This document shows positions 40,867 through 48,895 of a stretch of 64,000 bases of DNA, piece by piece. Location: assembly GCF_010470675.1 (NCBI RefSeq), contig NZ_VOIQ01000004.1, positions 234,886 through 298,885 of the forward strand. The letters are read 5' to 3'. The translations under genes were made by a program, and so were the position numbers. The notes under the pieces were generated by a model. That model was not told where the DNA came from. It made no database searches and saw only the letters and a list, made by a program, of their open reading frames with translations. Source of the stretch: Desulfovibrio sp. JC010 (GTDB taxonomy: Bacteria > Desulfobacterota > Desulfovibrionia > Desulfovibrionales > Desulfovibrionaceae). Within the stretch, counting starts at the first letter, position 1. Each line of letters begins with the position of its first letter.

Positions 40867-42339
40867 ATGAAAAGAGGACACAGGCCAGAACTCCTTTGGG
40901 GATTCGGTCTAAACAATGCCGAAGCCGGAAAAATCGAGGATTCTCTCGGTCCCGGATTCTTTTTGAGAAATTTTTCTGAACGCGCACTGCCCGGGGAAAA
41001 GGAACTGAGCAATCAGGAAAAACCTGCCGCCACCTGGATTCCGCAGAGAGTCTGGGATGAGCTTCCCGAAGATCGCCGTGATGCCTACCGCAACCTTGAA
41101 TCCACCCAGCGTATCCTTATTCAGGATGATCAGGCCAACGCCGATCTTGAAAAGGTGCTTGAGGACGGATTCCTCGCTGTTGTCAGTTCACCGCTGACCA
41201 GTTCCAAAGTGCAGGATGCCCTGTTCAGGGCCAAGGAAATTTCCGGTCTTTACGGTGATCTTTACCGCATGACCGAAGAAATCATCCTTGAGCGCGAACT
41301 GCTTTCCCGCAAGACCGAGCAGCTGCAGTTCCTCAATACTGTGCTTTCCAACGCCACTGAGCGTCTTGAAGTGGCCGATATCCTCGGACAGGCTGCCGAG
41401 GACCTGAAGATGCTGCTCCCGGTTTATTCCGTGCAGGGTGCCTTCTGGAATGTTCTGCCCACAGGTAAGCACATTGATGCTGATATTTTTATCAATCCCG
41501 GTCAGGTGGAAAATGTCCAGACCGAATGGGTTGAGCTGATGATTGAAAACGTAGTCGCACTCAGCGGTATGGACATTTCCAGCTACAATATGGCTGAAAC
41601 CATCCCTGCGGTGGAGAACAGCATGGTCTACAGCCCCGATGCCGGAAGGATTCTGGCCCTGCCGCTGGTTGCCCGCGGTGAGAAGTTCGGTTGTCTGGTC
41701 ATGCTTTGCGAGCGTAATATCAGGCTGGCCAAGGATCAGGTTGCAACTCTTAATGCAGCTGTGAACCATCTTTCCCTCGCCCTGAGCAACGCCATCATGT
41801 TCGACAAGATCAAGACCCGCGCCAACCGCGACGGGCTGACCAGAGTCTACAACCGCCGCAGCTTTGATGAAAGGCTGGTTGAAGAATTCAAGCGTCACCA
41901 GCGTTTGAATACCGACCTTTCCCTGCTCATGGTCGACCTTGACCATTTCAAAGACGTGAACGACACTTACGGCCACATGGCCGGGGACATGGTGCTGGAA
42001 AAAGTGGCCCGCATGTTTGAGACGACCTTCCGTTCCACGGATTTCATCGCCCGCTACGGCGGGGAGGAGTTTGTCATCCTGCTGCCGCACACCAATGAAG
42101 AGCAGGCCCAGATGCTGGCTGAAAGGGTCCGGACCAAGATTGAATCCTGCGCCATGACCTATCAGGACACCAGCTTTAATGTCACCGCCAGTATCGGTGT
42201 TTCCGCCGTACGTCCCGGCAGTCTTGAAAAGGACACCGAAATAGTACGCAAGGCGGATGAGGCTCTCTACGATGCCAAGATGCAGGGCCGTAACCGGGTG
42301 GTTGTTTCCCCCATGAGGCCCAAGCTGCGCATCATGTAA
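40867..42339 (+). CDS. Diguanylate cyclase with GAF-type sensory domain
   Basis: 490-residue soluble protein that should make cyclic di-GMP. The C-terminal GGDEF domain has an intact active site RYGGEEFVILLP (about 396-407), with an RSTD product-inhibition site five residues before GGEEF, and KADEALYDAKMQGRN at its end. A GAF-like region lies in the middle (about 150-310), after a region (about 80-130) that looks like a degenerate receiver and a linker helix. No membrane span. A sigma-54-type promoter precedes it, so expression may depend on an activator such as those at 14821 or 28914. Confidence 0.92.
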   Translation: MKRGHRPELLWGFGLNNAEAGKIEDSLGPGFFLRNFSERALPGEKELSNQEKPAATWIPQRVWDELPEDRRDAYRNLESTQRILIQDDQANADLEKVLEDGFLAVVSSPLTSSKVQDALFRAKEISGLYGDLYRMTEEIILERELLSRKTEQLQFLNTVLSNATERLEVADILGQAAEDLKMLLPVYSVQGAFWNVLPTGKHIDADIFINPGQVENVQTEWVELMIENVVALSGMDISSYNMAETIPAVENSMVYSPDAGRILALPLVARGEKFGCLVMLCERNIRLAKDQVATLNAAVNHLSLALSNAIMFDKIKTRANRDGLTRVYNRRSFDERLVEEFKRHQRLNTDLSLLMVDLDHFKDVNDTYGHMAGDMVLEKVARMFETTFRSTDFIARYGGEEFVILLPHTNEEQAQMLAERVRTKIESCAMTYQDTSFNVTASIGVSAVRPGSLEKDTEIVRKADEALYDAKMQGRNRVVVSPMRPKLRIM

Positions 42340-42381
42340 TTAATTGAAGGTTTCCTTCAGCCTATAGCTGTCAGGCTGAAT

Positions 42382-42415
42382 CAAAGCGGTCCCGGTTGTC
42401 GGGGCCGCTTTTTTT
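42382..42415 (+). terminator. Terminator after the diguanylate cyclase gene
   Basis: AAAGCGGTCCC stem with GGGGCCGCTTT and seven T. A second hairpin (TTCAGCCT/AGGCTGAA) lies just upstream. Confidence 0.85.
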
Positions 42416-42568
42416 GGGGTTCCGGGTTATGCTGTTTATCCGCTGAAGCCTTAACTCTGCTGCCTTGACAAGCTGCGTTTGACCGTACATAATCTCAAAT
42501 TCGAAAAATATCGCAGCGTCCGCTTAATGAAAGGCGGCTCTGTATCAAAAAAAATGAGCGAGTCAAAT

Positions 42569-42784
42569 ATGACAGAAAAAAAGATAATTATAATGTTGCA
42601 GGTTGCTATTGTTTCCCTTTTTGTTTTGCCCGGTTCGGCATATGCTTATTTGGACCCGGGAACAGGTAGCATGATTTTTCAGGTTTTGGCTGCAGGTCTT
42701 GTCAGTGTGTTAGCCTTCTACAGCAAAATTAAAACCGGATTGAAAAATTTTTTTACCAAGAATAAAGATGAAGAAGATATTTAG
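42569..42784 (+). CDS. Small LDPGTGS-motif membrane protein
   Basis: About 71 residues, with a signal-like N-terminal span, then the conserved YLDPGTGSMIFQ followed by a second span (VLAAGLVSVLAFYSK) and a charged tail. Small proteins with this LDPGTGS motif often sit beside surface-polysaccharide modification genes. The start is uncertain: ATG 42569 is used, but in-frame ATGs at 42554, 42527 and 42479 also exist. It overlaps the methyltransferase gene by 17 nt. It is clearly AT-rich compared with the genes on either side. Confidence 0.7.
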   Translation: MTEKKIIIMLQVAIVSLFVLPGSAYAYLDPGTGSMIFQVLAAGLVSVLAFYSKIKTGLKNFFTKNKDEEDI

Positions 42785-44159
42785 TTCCTTTAGGGATCCC
42801 GCTGGATTCGTATATGAGGAAGATGGTAAAATTTATAGGAATGTTGCAAGCTCGTATAAAGAGAATTGGGATGTAGTGGCAGATTCCGGGATTTTTTCAG
42901 AACTATTTGACCTCGGTTCGGTTCCAGATTTTACAGTTAAGGATTCAACGGATTCCCAAAATTATAAATGGCTTGAAGTTCAGAAAATTCCGTTTATCAG
43001 CTATCCTTATGAATGGTGTTTTTCCCAGCTCAAAGACGCCGCCCTTCTCACTCTCGATATACAAAAACACGCTCTTCAGTATGATCTGAGTCTAAAAGAT
43101 TCTTCTGCCTATAATGTTCAGTTCTTTGAAGGAAAGCCTGTTTTTATCGATCTGCTTTCTTTTGAACGTCCCGATTTTAATCTCCCCTGGGTTGCTTACA
43201 GGCAATTCTGCATGCATTTCTATGCCCCGCTGGTGATTATGGCCAAAAAGGGTTTTTGGGGTGGAGAGCTGTCAAAACTTTATATTGACGGTATCCCGCT
43301 GGAGACAGCTGTCAGCATGCTTTCGTTGAAAGATATGTTGAATTTGAATGTTTGGATGCATTTAGTTGCTCATGCAAAAATGGAGTCCAGGCATTCAGAT
43401 GGCAGAGTGGCGGCAAAAAAAGTTGAAAAGTTCAAATATTCGAAGAAAAAGATACTCAACCTTGTCTGTACTTTAAGGGAGGCGGTCTCAGCACTTAAGC
43501 CGCCCGTAACCAAGACAGAGTGGGGCGACTATTACTCAGACACAAACTATTCCAGCGATGGAATGGAGCAGAAAGAGAGCATTGTTGCATCTTTTGCATC
43601 CAAAGCTGCCTCTGAAAAGAAAGGCAGCCTTAGTGCTCTGGACGTTGGAGCAAATACCGGTAAATTCAGCCGTATTCTGTCAGAATGTTTTGATTTGGTG
43701 CTTGCTACGGATATTGACCCGCTGGCTGTAGAGCGACACTATAGAGAGATTAAGCGGCTTGGTTTGAAGAAAATTTTACCGCTGGTCATCAATATCGCCA
43801 ATCCTAGCTCCGGTATCGGCTGGGCTTCCTGTGAACGTGAGAGTTTCGGCGAAAGGTGCAGTGTTGATTTTATCACTGCGCTTGCAGTAATTCATCATTT
43901 GAGGATTACCGCAGGTATTCCTCTTGCGATGCAGGCGGAGTATTTTCATAGTTTATTAAATGAAAACGGCACATTGTGTGTAGAGTTTATACCGAAAGAA
44001 GATTCTCAAGTGCAGAGAATGCTTGGTGCCCGCGAAGATGTCTTTCACGATTATAATGAAGATGTGTTCATTGAGTCTTATAAGCAGTATTTTTCCATTG
44101 AAGAATCTCTTCCTGTAGAAAATTCATTAAGAAAGCTGTTTTTCATGCGCAAGGTATAG
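42768..44159 (+). CDS. Class I SAM-dependent methyltransferase
   Basis: 463-residue protein with a C-terminal Rossmann methyltransferase domain: ALDVGANTGKFSRIL (SAM motif I), ATDIDPLAVERHY and ITALAVIHHL. The N-terminal 250 residues are a distinct domain with no recognised motif, rich in aromatic residues and not a standard methyltransferase cap. It lies between the LDPGTGS protein (17-nt overlap) and a sulfatase-like membrane protein (2-nt gap), so the three act together, probably to methylate or otherwise modify a surface polymer. That role is inferred from context. Confidence 0.82.
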   Translation: MKKIFSSFRDPAGFVYEEDGKIYRNVASSYKENWDVVADSGIFSELFDLGSVPDFTVKDSTDSQNYKWLEVQKIPFISYPYEWCFSQLKDAALLTLDIQKHALQYDLSLKDSSAYNVQFFEGKPVFIDLLSFERPDFNLPWVAYRQFCMHFYAPLVIMAKKGFWGGELSKLYIDGIPLETAVSMLSLKDMLNLNVWMHLVAHAKMESRHSDGRVAAKKVEKFKYSKKKILNLVCTLREAVSALKPPVTKTEWGDYYSDTNYSSDGMEQKESIVASFASKAASEKKGSLSALDVGANTGKFSRILSECFDLVLATDIDPLAVERHYREIKRLGLKKILPLVINIANPSSGIGWASCERESFGERCSVDFITALAVIHHLRITAGIPLAMQAEYFHSLLNENGTLCVEFIPKEDSQVQRMLGAREDVFHDYNEDVFIESYKQYFSIEESLPVENSLRKLFFMRKV

Positions 44160-44161
44160 TC

Positions 44162-45667
44162 ATGTTCAATAAGATTATTAACAGCATTTTTTTGCTGCCG
44201 ATATTTGTTTTTGTATATCCAACTGCTTTTTTATATTCGCAAAATGTGAATATGCTTTCAGTGCCGGATTTTCTGGTTAATCTGGGATATATGCTCTACG
44301 CCTGCCTTATCGTTATTTTATTAATGGCGCTGGGCGCGGTTGTTTGTAAAAAGCTCTTCAGGTCTAAGCCTGTCTGGTACAATTGTTTCAGCGGGCTTGC
44401 TACGTTTGGTTTGGTGCTTTTAATGACTGCTTTCTGTTATGTCTCTTTGAGGCCTTATTTTTCCACCGCAGTCATGCTTGCCTTATCCGGTGCCGGACTG
44501 GCTTGTTTTTGCGCGATTATGGTTTTTAAATTCGGATGCAGGTGGTTGAATACTTTTGTGGGAGCGTTGTGTTTATTGGCTTTCCTTCAGATTGGTGTCT
44601 CACTTATGGGACGGGACACTGAAGGGATTAATGTCGGGCAACGCGACAGGATTGAGTTTACTAAAAAAACAGATGTCTATGTGATACTGGCTGAATCATA
44701 CAATGCTTTTGATGTTCAGGAAAAATATTACGGACTGAAAGACACTAGGCTGAAAAAGTTTTTGTTGGACGATGGATTCAAGGTTGAATCAATATACTCC
44801 AGCTATGACCACACTTACGCCAGCACACTTTCCATGTTTTTGATGCAGCATCACTACAATAACCGTAGTGCAGGTCATAAAGATCTCACCTACGGAGTTA
44901 GAGGTCTTGTTAATGGCGGACGGAGTAATCCGGCCTTGAATGTGTTTAAAGACAATGGATATTTTATCGCCTTAATGGATAATGGTATTTTTACAAATAA
45001 GGGTGAATTGGTTGATTACATGCCCGAGAACAACGGGGCTTTGCCAACTCTTGTTGCTGAAGTACTTACTGTTCCGAGGAGCATTCGTTATATTTCAGGT
45101 TTTTTTGAGGCTATATACAAGCCATTCCTTTCTGATGACACAAGTGCCTCGACAGCTGAATATCTGGAAAGAGCATTTAGGAGTAACGTAGACCACAAAC
45201 CGGGCATGTATTTTACCAGAGACGGTGCAGGTCATACAAAAGATTCCAAACATGTTAAGGAAAAAGACTGGATAAAAACATACCGGTCTTTAATTGCTAT
45301 CGGTGATAATAATATTATCAACTATATTAAAACCATTGAAGCGCATAATCCGGACGCCATCATTGTTGTGATCGGTGACCATGGGTCATACCGGACTACT
45401 ACAACTGAAAAAAGAAACCCTAATCCCGGGCCGCAGGAACTTGTTGACGACATTTTCAGGGTCTTGTTCGCTATCAGACTTCCCAAAGATACCTCTTTTC
45501 CGGAGAATTGGGATACAGTGGCGACAAACCATGTCAATTTGTTTCCCAAGATATTCACCCTGTTATCCGGTGACGAATCTATTTTGGGAAGAGCGGAAGC
45601 AAAGACCCATAGCGTAGCTATTTCAGGGAAAGTGAAGGCTATTGACGGAGTGCCGACCCAAGATTAA
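44162..45667 (+). CDS. Membrane-bound sulfatase/phosphoglycerol transferase-like protein
   Basis: 501-residue inner-membrane protein. The N-terminal 150 residues hold four or five spans, and a periplasmic domain of the alkaline-phosphatase superfamily follows: DVYVILAESYNAFD (first metal and nucleophile region), SSYDHTYASTLSMFLM and VVIGDHGSYRTT (metal-binding GDHG). The layout is that of LTA synthase/sulfatase-like enzymes that transfer phospho-substituents to surface polymers. It ends the three-gene AT-rich cassette, before a terminator. Confidence 0.82.
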   Translation: MFNKIINSIFLLPIFVFVYPTAFLYSQNVNMLSVPDFLVNLGYMLYACLIVILLMALGAVVCKKLFRSKPVWYNCFSGLATFGLVLLMTAFCYVSLRPYFSTAVMLALSGAGLACFCAIMVFKFGCRWLNTFVGALCLLAFLQIGVSLMGRDTEGINVGQRDRIEFTKKTDVYVILAESYNAFDVQEKYYGLKDTRLKKFLLDDGFKVESIYSSYDHTYASTLSMFLMQHHYNNRSAGHKDLTYGVRGLVNGGRSNPALNVFKDNGYFIALMDNGIFTNKGELVDYMPENNGALPTLVAEVLTVPRSIRYISGFFEAIYKPFLSDDTSASTAEYLERAFRSNVDHKPGMYFTRDGAGHTKDSKHVKEKDWIKTYRSLIAIGDNNIINYIKTIEAHNPDAIIVVIGDHGSYRTTTTEKRNPNPGPQELVDDIFRVLFAIRLPKDTSFPENWDTVATNHVNLFPKIFTLLSGDESILGRAEAKTHSVAISGKVKAIDGVPTQD

Positions 45668-45670
45668 TTG

Positions 45671-45712
45671 AATCTAAGTGGCCTCGGCCTACGGGGTCAC
45701 TTAGATTTTTCT
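45671..45712 (+). terminator. Terminator after the surface-polymer cassette
   Basis: AATCTAAGTG ... CACTTAGATT stem with an inner GC-rich loop, followed by TTTTT. Confidence 0.8.
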
Positions 45713-45871
45713 GAATTTTTAATAGCCTGCCCCTCAACAACAATTTTTATCGCTGCTCCGTATTCTCATCTTTTCCAATTATTCAGAATCAAAAATTAAG
45801 TTCGGTTTGTGGGATGTTTTTTCGCTTATGCGGGCAGCATGGTTTTTTGTATCCATTACAGGAGAGAAGTT

Positions 45872-46552
45872 ATGAATGAATTGTTATGGATAGGCTTCGC
45901 GCTTATGGACCTGAGCCTTGTCCTTGTTATCTATAGATTTTTCGGCAAAACTGGTCTTTTCGGGCTGATTGTCTTCAATTTGATTCTCTGCAATATTCAG
46001 GTGCTCAAGACCATTGAGCTCTTCGGCATGACCACCACTCTCGGTAATATACTTTACGCCAGCGTTTTTCTTTCAACTGACATGCTCAGTGAATTTTACG
46101 GAAAAAAGGAAGCCAAGAAGGCTGTCTATCTGGGGTTTGTTGTCCTGCTTATGGCGGTGGTCTATATGCAGCTGGCCCTCATGTTCACTCCGGCGGCTGA
46201 TGATTTCGCCCAGCCGCACCTTGAAGCGATCTTCGGTTTTCTGCCCCGTATTGCCTTGGGCAGCATGGCAGCGTATATTGTCTCGCAGCTGAATGATGTT
46301 TATATCTTCCATCTGCTCAAGGATAAGATGGGGCAGCGTCATCTCTGGTTGCGTAACAACGCATCCACCCTGCTCAGCCAGTTCCTTGATTCATCCGTGT
46401 TCTGCCTTGTGGCCCTGTGGGGGCTTTTTCCCTTTGAGGTCTGGGTCGAAATTCTTTTTACCACTTACCTGTTTAAGGTTATAGTGGCGGTAATGGATAC
46501 CCCGTTCCTGTATATGGCCCGTCGGCTGCATTCAAAAGTTGTTGAGTCCTAA
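45872..46552 (+). CDS. yhhQ: Queuosine-precursor transporter, YhhQ/VUT family
   Basis: 226-residue membrane protein with six or seven spans. STDMLSEFYGKKEAKKAVYLGF, SQLNDVYIFHLLK and NNASTLLSQFLDSSVF match the VUT/YhhQ family, which imports queuosine precursors such as preQ0 or preQ1. ATG 45872 (MNELLWIGF) has AGGAG 7 nt before it; a 21-codon extension upstream is unsupported. No preQ1 riboswitch was recognised in the leader. It is single, with dapF 44 nt downstream. Confidence 0.85.
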   Translation: MNELLWIGFALMDLSLVLVIYRFFGKTGLFGLIVFNLILCNIQVLKTIELFGMTTTLGNILYASVFLSTDMLSEFYGKKEAKKAVYLGFVVLLMAVVYMQLALMFTPAADDFAQPHLEAIFGFLPRIALGSMAAYIVSQLNDVYIFHLLKDKMGQRHLWLRNNASTLLSQFLDSSVFCLVALWGLFPFEVWVEILFTTYLFKVIVAVMDTPFLYMARRLHSKVVES

Positions 46553-46596
46553 TCCATCCTTAAATTTTTAGATCACTATATTAATGAGGCAGCCAA

Positions 46597-47442
46597 ATGA
46601 GTAAAATGTTCGGAAAGTCAGTTCCTTTTTATAAGATGCAGGGTTGCGGCAATGATTTCGTAATTATCGATAACCGCGAACTCGGTGTTCCGGTGGAAAA
46701 GATGCCGCTCTGGGCTGAGAAGCTCTGTCAGCGCGCTTTCGGAGTTTATGCCGACGGCCTGTTCTTTATTGAGAACGGACCTGAGGGTTCCGCTCTGGAT
46801 TTTGTCTGGCAGTTCTACAATTCCGACGGTTCAAGGGCTGAAATGTGCGGCAATGCTTCGCGCTGTGCCGGTCGTCTGGCCCATGCCTTGGGTATCGCCG
46901 GTGAGCAGCATGTTTTCGGTTCCGATGCCGGGCCCATCAAAGTGCAGGTTTTCCCTGCGCTGGAGGAAGTCAAAGTGCAGCTGACCCCGCCCGAAGGTCT
47001 GGTGGTCAAACAGAAGCTTGAAATCGACGGCGAAGAGTACGAATACCATTTTGCCAACACCGGTGTGCCGCACGTGGTCGTGCAGGTTGCTGACGTGGAA
47101 GATGTGGATATCAAGAAACTCGGCGCGGCCTTCCGTTACCATGAGGCTTTTGCTCCTGCAGGCACAAATGTGAACTTTGTGCAGATCGTTGATAACGACA
47201 GCCTTGTTGTGCGTACCTATGAAAGGGGCGTGGAGGATGAAACCTACGCCTGCGGAACCGGGGTCAGCGCAGTACAGCTTACCCTTCACGAGCAGGGACT
47301 GACTGACGCAGCAGTCAGCGTGCGCACCTCCGGCGGAGAAATCCTCAAAGTCATCATTGAAGATGGAAATGTCTTTTTGCAGGGCGGGGCGGAACTTACC
47401 TTTTCCGGCGAAGTCTTTATTGAGTCTCTGGGAATAGATTAA
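46597..47442 (+). CDS. dapF: Diaminopimelate epimerase
   Basis: 281-residue cytoplasmic enzyme that converts LL- to meso-diaminopimelate for lysine and peptidoglycan synthesis. The two catalytic cysteines are visible in EMCGNASRC (Cys84) and YACGTGVSA (about residue 219). MQGCGNDFVIIDN and GTNVNFVQ are further family signatures. Length is normal. A weak GAGGC precedes the start. The gene may be co-expressed with the queuosine-precursor transporter; no other lysine-pathway gene is near. Confidence 0.95.
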   Translation: MSKMFGKSVPFYKMQGCGNDFVIIDNRELGVPVEKMPLWAEKLCQRAFGVYADGLFFIENGPEGSALDFVWQFYNSDGSRAEMCGNASRCAGRLAHALGIAGEQHVFGSDAGPIKVQVFPALEEVKVQLTPPEGLVVKQKLEIDGEEYEYHFANTGVPHVVVQVADVEDVDIKKLGAAFRYHEAFAPAGTNVNFVQIVDNDSLVVRTYERGVEDETYACGTGVSAVQLTLHEQGLTDAAVSVRTSGGEILKVIIEDGNVFLQGGAELTFSGEVFIESLGID

Positions 47443-47814
47443 AAATATTTAATTTATATTTAAGAAAAAGGGTGTCGCTGTTCTGGGGCATTCTTTTTTT
47501 TCTTTTGGTATACTATACTTTGATGGTATAAAATTAAATATTGTTGAAATCAGTTCTTGCAAGGGAGAAGTATTCCTTGTATAGCCTTCTTTTCGCAGTG
47601 ATAATGATTTGCTGGATAATGGTTTTTCTTGTTTTGCAATAAAGTTTATTCTTTTGCAATAAAAAGCAGTGGGTCTTACAAGCTTCGAATTTGTTAATAG
47701 GCTGTAAATAAAGCATTAAATGTATGTCTGTTATTGCATAATAAACTGGCATGAAAATAGCTTCTTATTAAGATTAGTAATAATCACAAAATAATGACCA
47801 AGGGAGAGATAAAA
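47443..47814. other. Gap upstream of the CII-like regulator
   Basis: AT-rich 372 bp with no convincing gene. It holds a 12-bp direct repeat TTTTGCAATAAA at 47632-47643 and 47652-47663 (20 bp apart) and a sigma-54-type promoter at 47747-47762. The repeat lies about 85-115 bp upstream of the promoter, where activator sites are usual. Confidence 0.5.
47747..47762 (+). promoter_or_regulatory. Sigma-54-type promoter for the CII-like regulator gene
   Basis: TGGCATGAAAATAGCT with GG and GC separated by exactly 10 bp; the -12 element reads TAGCT instead of TTGCW. Transcription would begin near 47773, leaving a leader of about 40 nt. Confidence 0.6.
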
Positions 47815-48300
47815 ATGGCTAACAACGAACTTACTAAGCTCTTGCAGGATGTTGTACTTAAAAATGACAAGCCTGCACGTGATGTGGCAACCGAAATCAA
47901 CAAACCCTACCCCACCCTTCTTCGCGAGATCAATCCCGAAGACAAAGGTGCAAAAGTGGGTGTTGAAGAACTGATCCCCATCATGCGGGCAACCGGCAGC
48001 ATCCGTCCTCTGACCAGACTGGCAAACATCATGGGTTACGTGCTTGTGCCCATGGACATCAACCCCGAAGATCCCGATGAAGCCAACTACATGGCTCTCG
48101 ATCTGATGGACGGTTTCGGTCGTTACTCCAAGGCCCTGAAAAGTGCCCTGCAGGCCGATCCTTCCGAAGAACTGGTTGATACTGTAGAGCAGGAAGGCTT
48201 TGAAGCAATCACCGCTATTCTTACCATGGTTCATTACCTGCGCAAGAGAGCTGAAGAAGAAAAAGCCAAGAATGCCCCCCGTCTCGCTCAGGTATCCTAA
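47815..48300 (+). CDS. Phage-CII-like regulatory protein
   Basis: 161-residue cytoplasmic protein resembling the phage regulatory CII family. The N-terminal region MANNELTKLLQDVVLKNDKP is followed by a helix-turn-helix-like block (ARDVATEINKPYPTLLREIN), and the central GVEELIPIMRATGSIRPLTR is also typical. No phage structural or integrase gene lies nearby, so it is probably a resident regulator, not a prophage gene. Start at ATG 47815 with AGGGAGAG upstream. A sigma-54-type promoter and a strong terminator bracket it as a single gene. Confidence 0.75.
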   Translation: MANNELTKLLQDVVLKNDKPARDVATEINKPYPTLLREINPEDKGAKVGVEELIPIMRATGSIRPLTRLANIMGYVLVPMDINPEDPDEANYMALDLMDGFGRYSKALKSALQADPSEELVDTVEQEGFEAITAILTMVHYLRKRAEEEKAKNAPRLAQVS

Positions 48301-48344
48301 TTAAAGCTAATAATTACAGATGGTGCTGTATAAGCCATCTGACT

Positions 48345-48382
48345 AAAAATCCCCGGAAGCATCAGCTTGCGGGGATTTTTTT
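48345..48382 (+). terminator. Terminator after the CII-like gene
   Basis: AAAAATCCCC stem with GGGGATTTTT and a T-run, preceded by a second hairpin (AGATGG ... CCATCT) at about 48318-48340. Confidence 0.85.
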
Positions 48383-48416
48383 ATTCAGAGCACAGCGGGT
48401 GTCTGAAATAAAAGAT

Positions 48417-48632
48417 TTAGCAGTCGTGGACGTCCTTGTTGATGTAAAAGCAGAGGTCGAAAAGATTGTTGACCATCTGGTCCACAAGGTGGTCCTGTTC
48501 CGGACAGGGAGCCTGTGTGTTTACAGTCTTGTTGATTATCTTTGCAAACAAAACCGAAACAAGCTCGTCATCCTTGTTGCTCCAGTACTTTGTTGCTGAC
48601 GCAGCTTTATTATCAAATCCGTGATAATACAT
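48417..48632 (-). CDS. Small hypothetical protein
   Basis: 71-residue cytoplasmic protein with no recognised family. The sequence has DDELVSVLFAKIINKTVNTQ and LVDQMVNNLFDLCFYIN, which look like amphipathic helices, and three cysteines. A strong GGAGGAG just before the ATG supports translation. It is convergent with the CII-like gene and divergent from the Wsp-like receptor gene. Possibly a small regulator; nothing more can be said. Confidence 0.55.
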   Translation of the reverse strand: MYYHGFDNKAASATKYWSNKDDELVSVLFAKIINKTVNTQAPCPEQDHLVDQMVNNLFDLCFYINKDVHDC

Positions 48633-48895
48633 ACACTCCTCCGTGAGTGGGCATCGGCCGGGCAGAAATTTGTCCGTCGGTTCATACTTTTGCTATCGGC
48701 AGGGGAGACCATTCACTTTACAGAGAATGGATATATTTTTTGTAAATGGTTCAAAATGCCTGCGGTCATTGATTTAATCATATAAAATAAATACAAGGGA
48801 GGAGTAGGGTGTCAGAACACCTGTTCCCTGATATGATGAAATCAACCTAATCTGTAATAAATGGTGCGCCCGTCTGCCCGGACGGAAGCACCGGG

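Noticed and set aside
45713..45871. preQ1 riboswitch before the queuosine-precursor transporter
   Set aside because: No preQ1-type core (GGTTC ... AAAAAACTA) was found in the leader.
47534..47752. 72-codon minus-strand frame upstream of the CII-like gene
   Set aside because: AT-rich, Lys/Ile/Tyr-rich translation, no ribosome binding site, and it overlaps the sigma-54-type promoter.
47815..48300. Prophage remnant around the CII-like gene
   Set aside because: Neighbours are dapF, a small hypothetical gene and a chemosensory operon; no integrase, structural gene or attachment repeat was seen.
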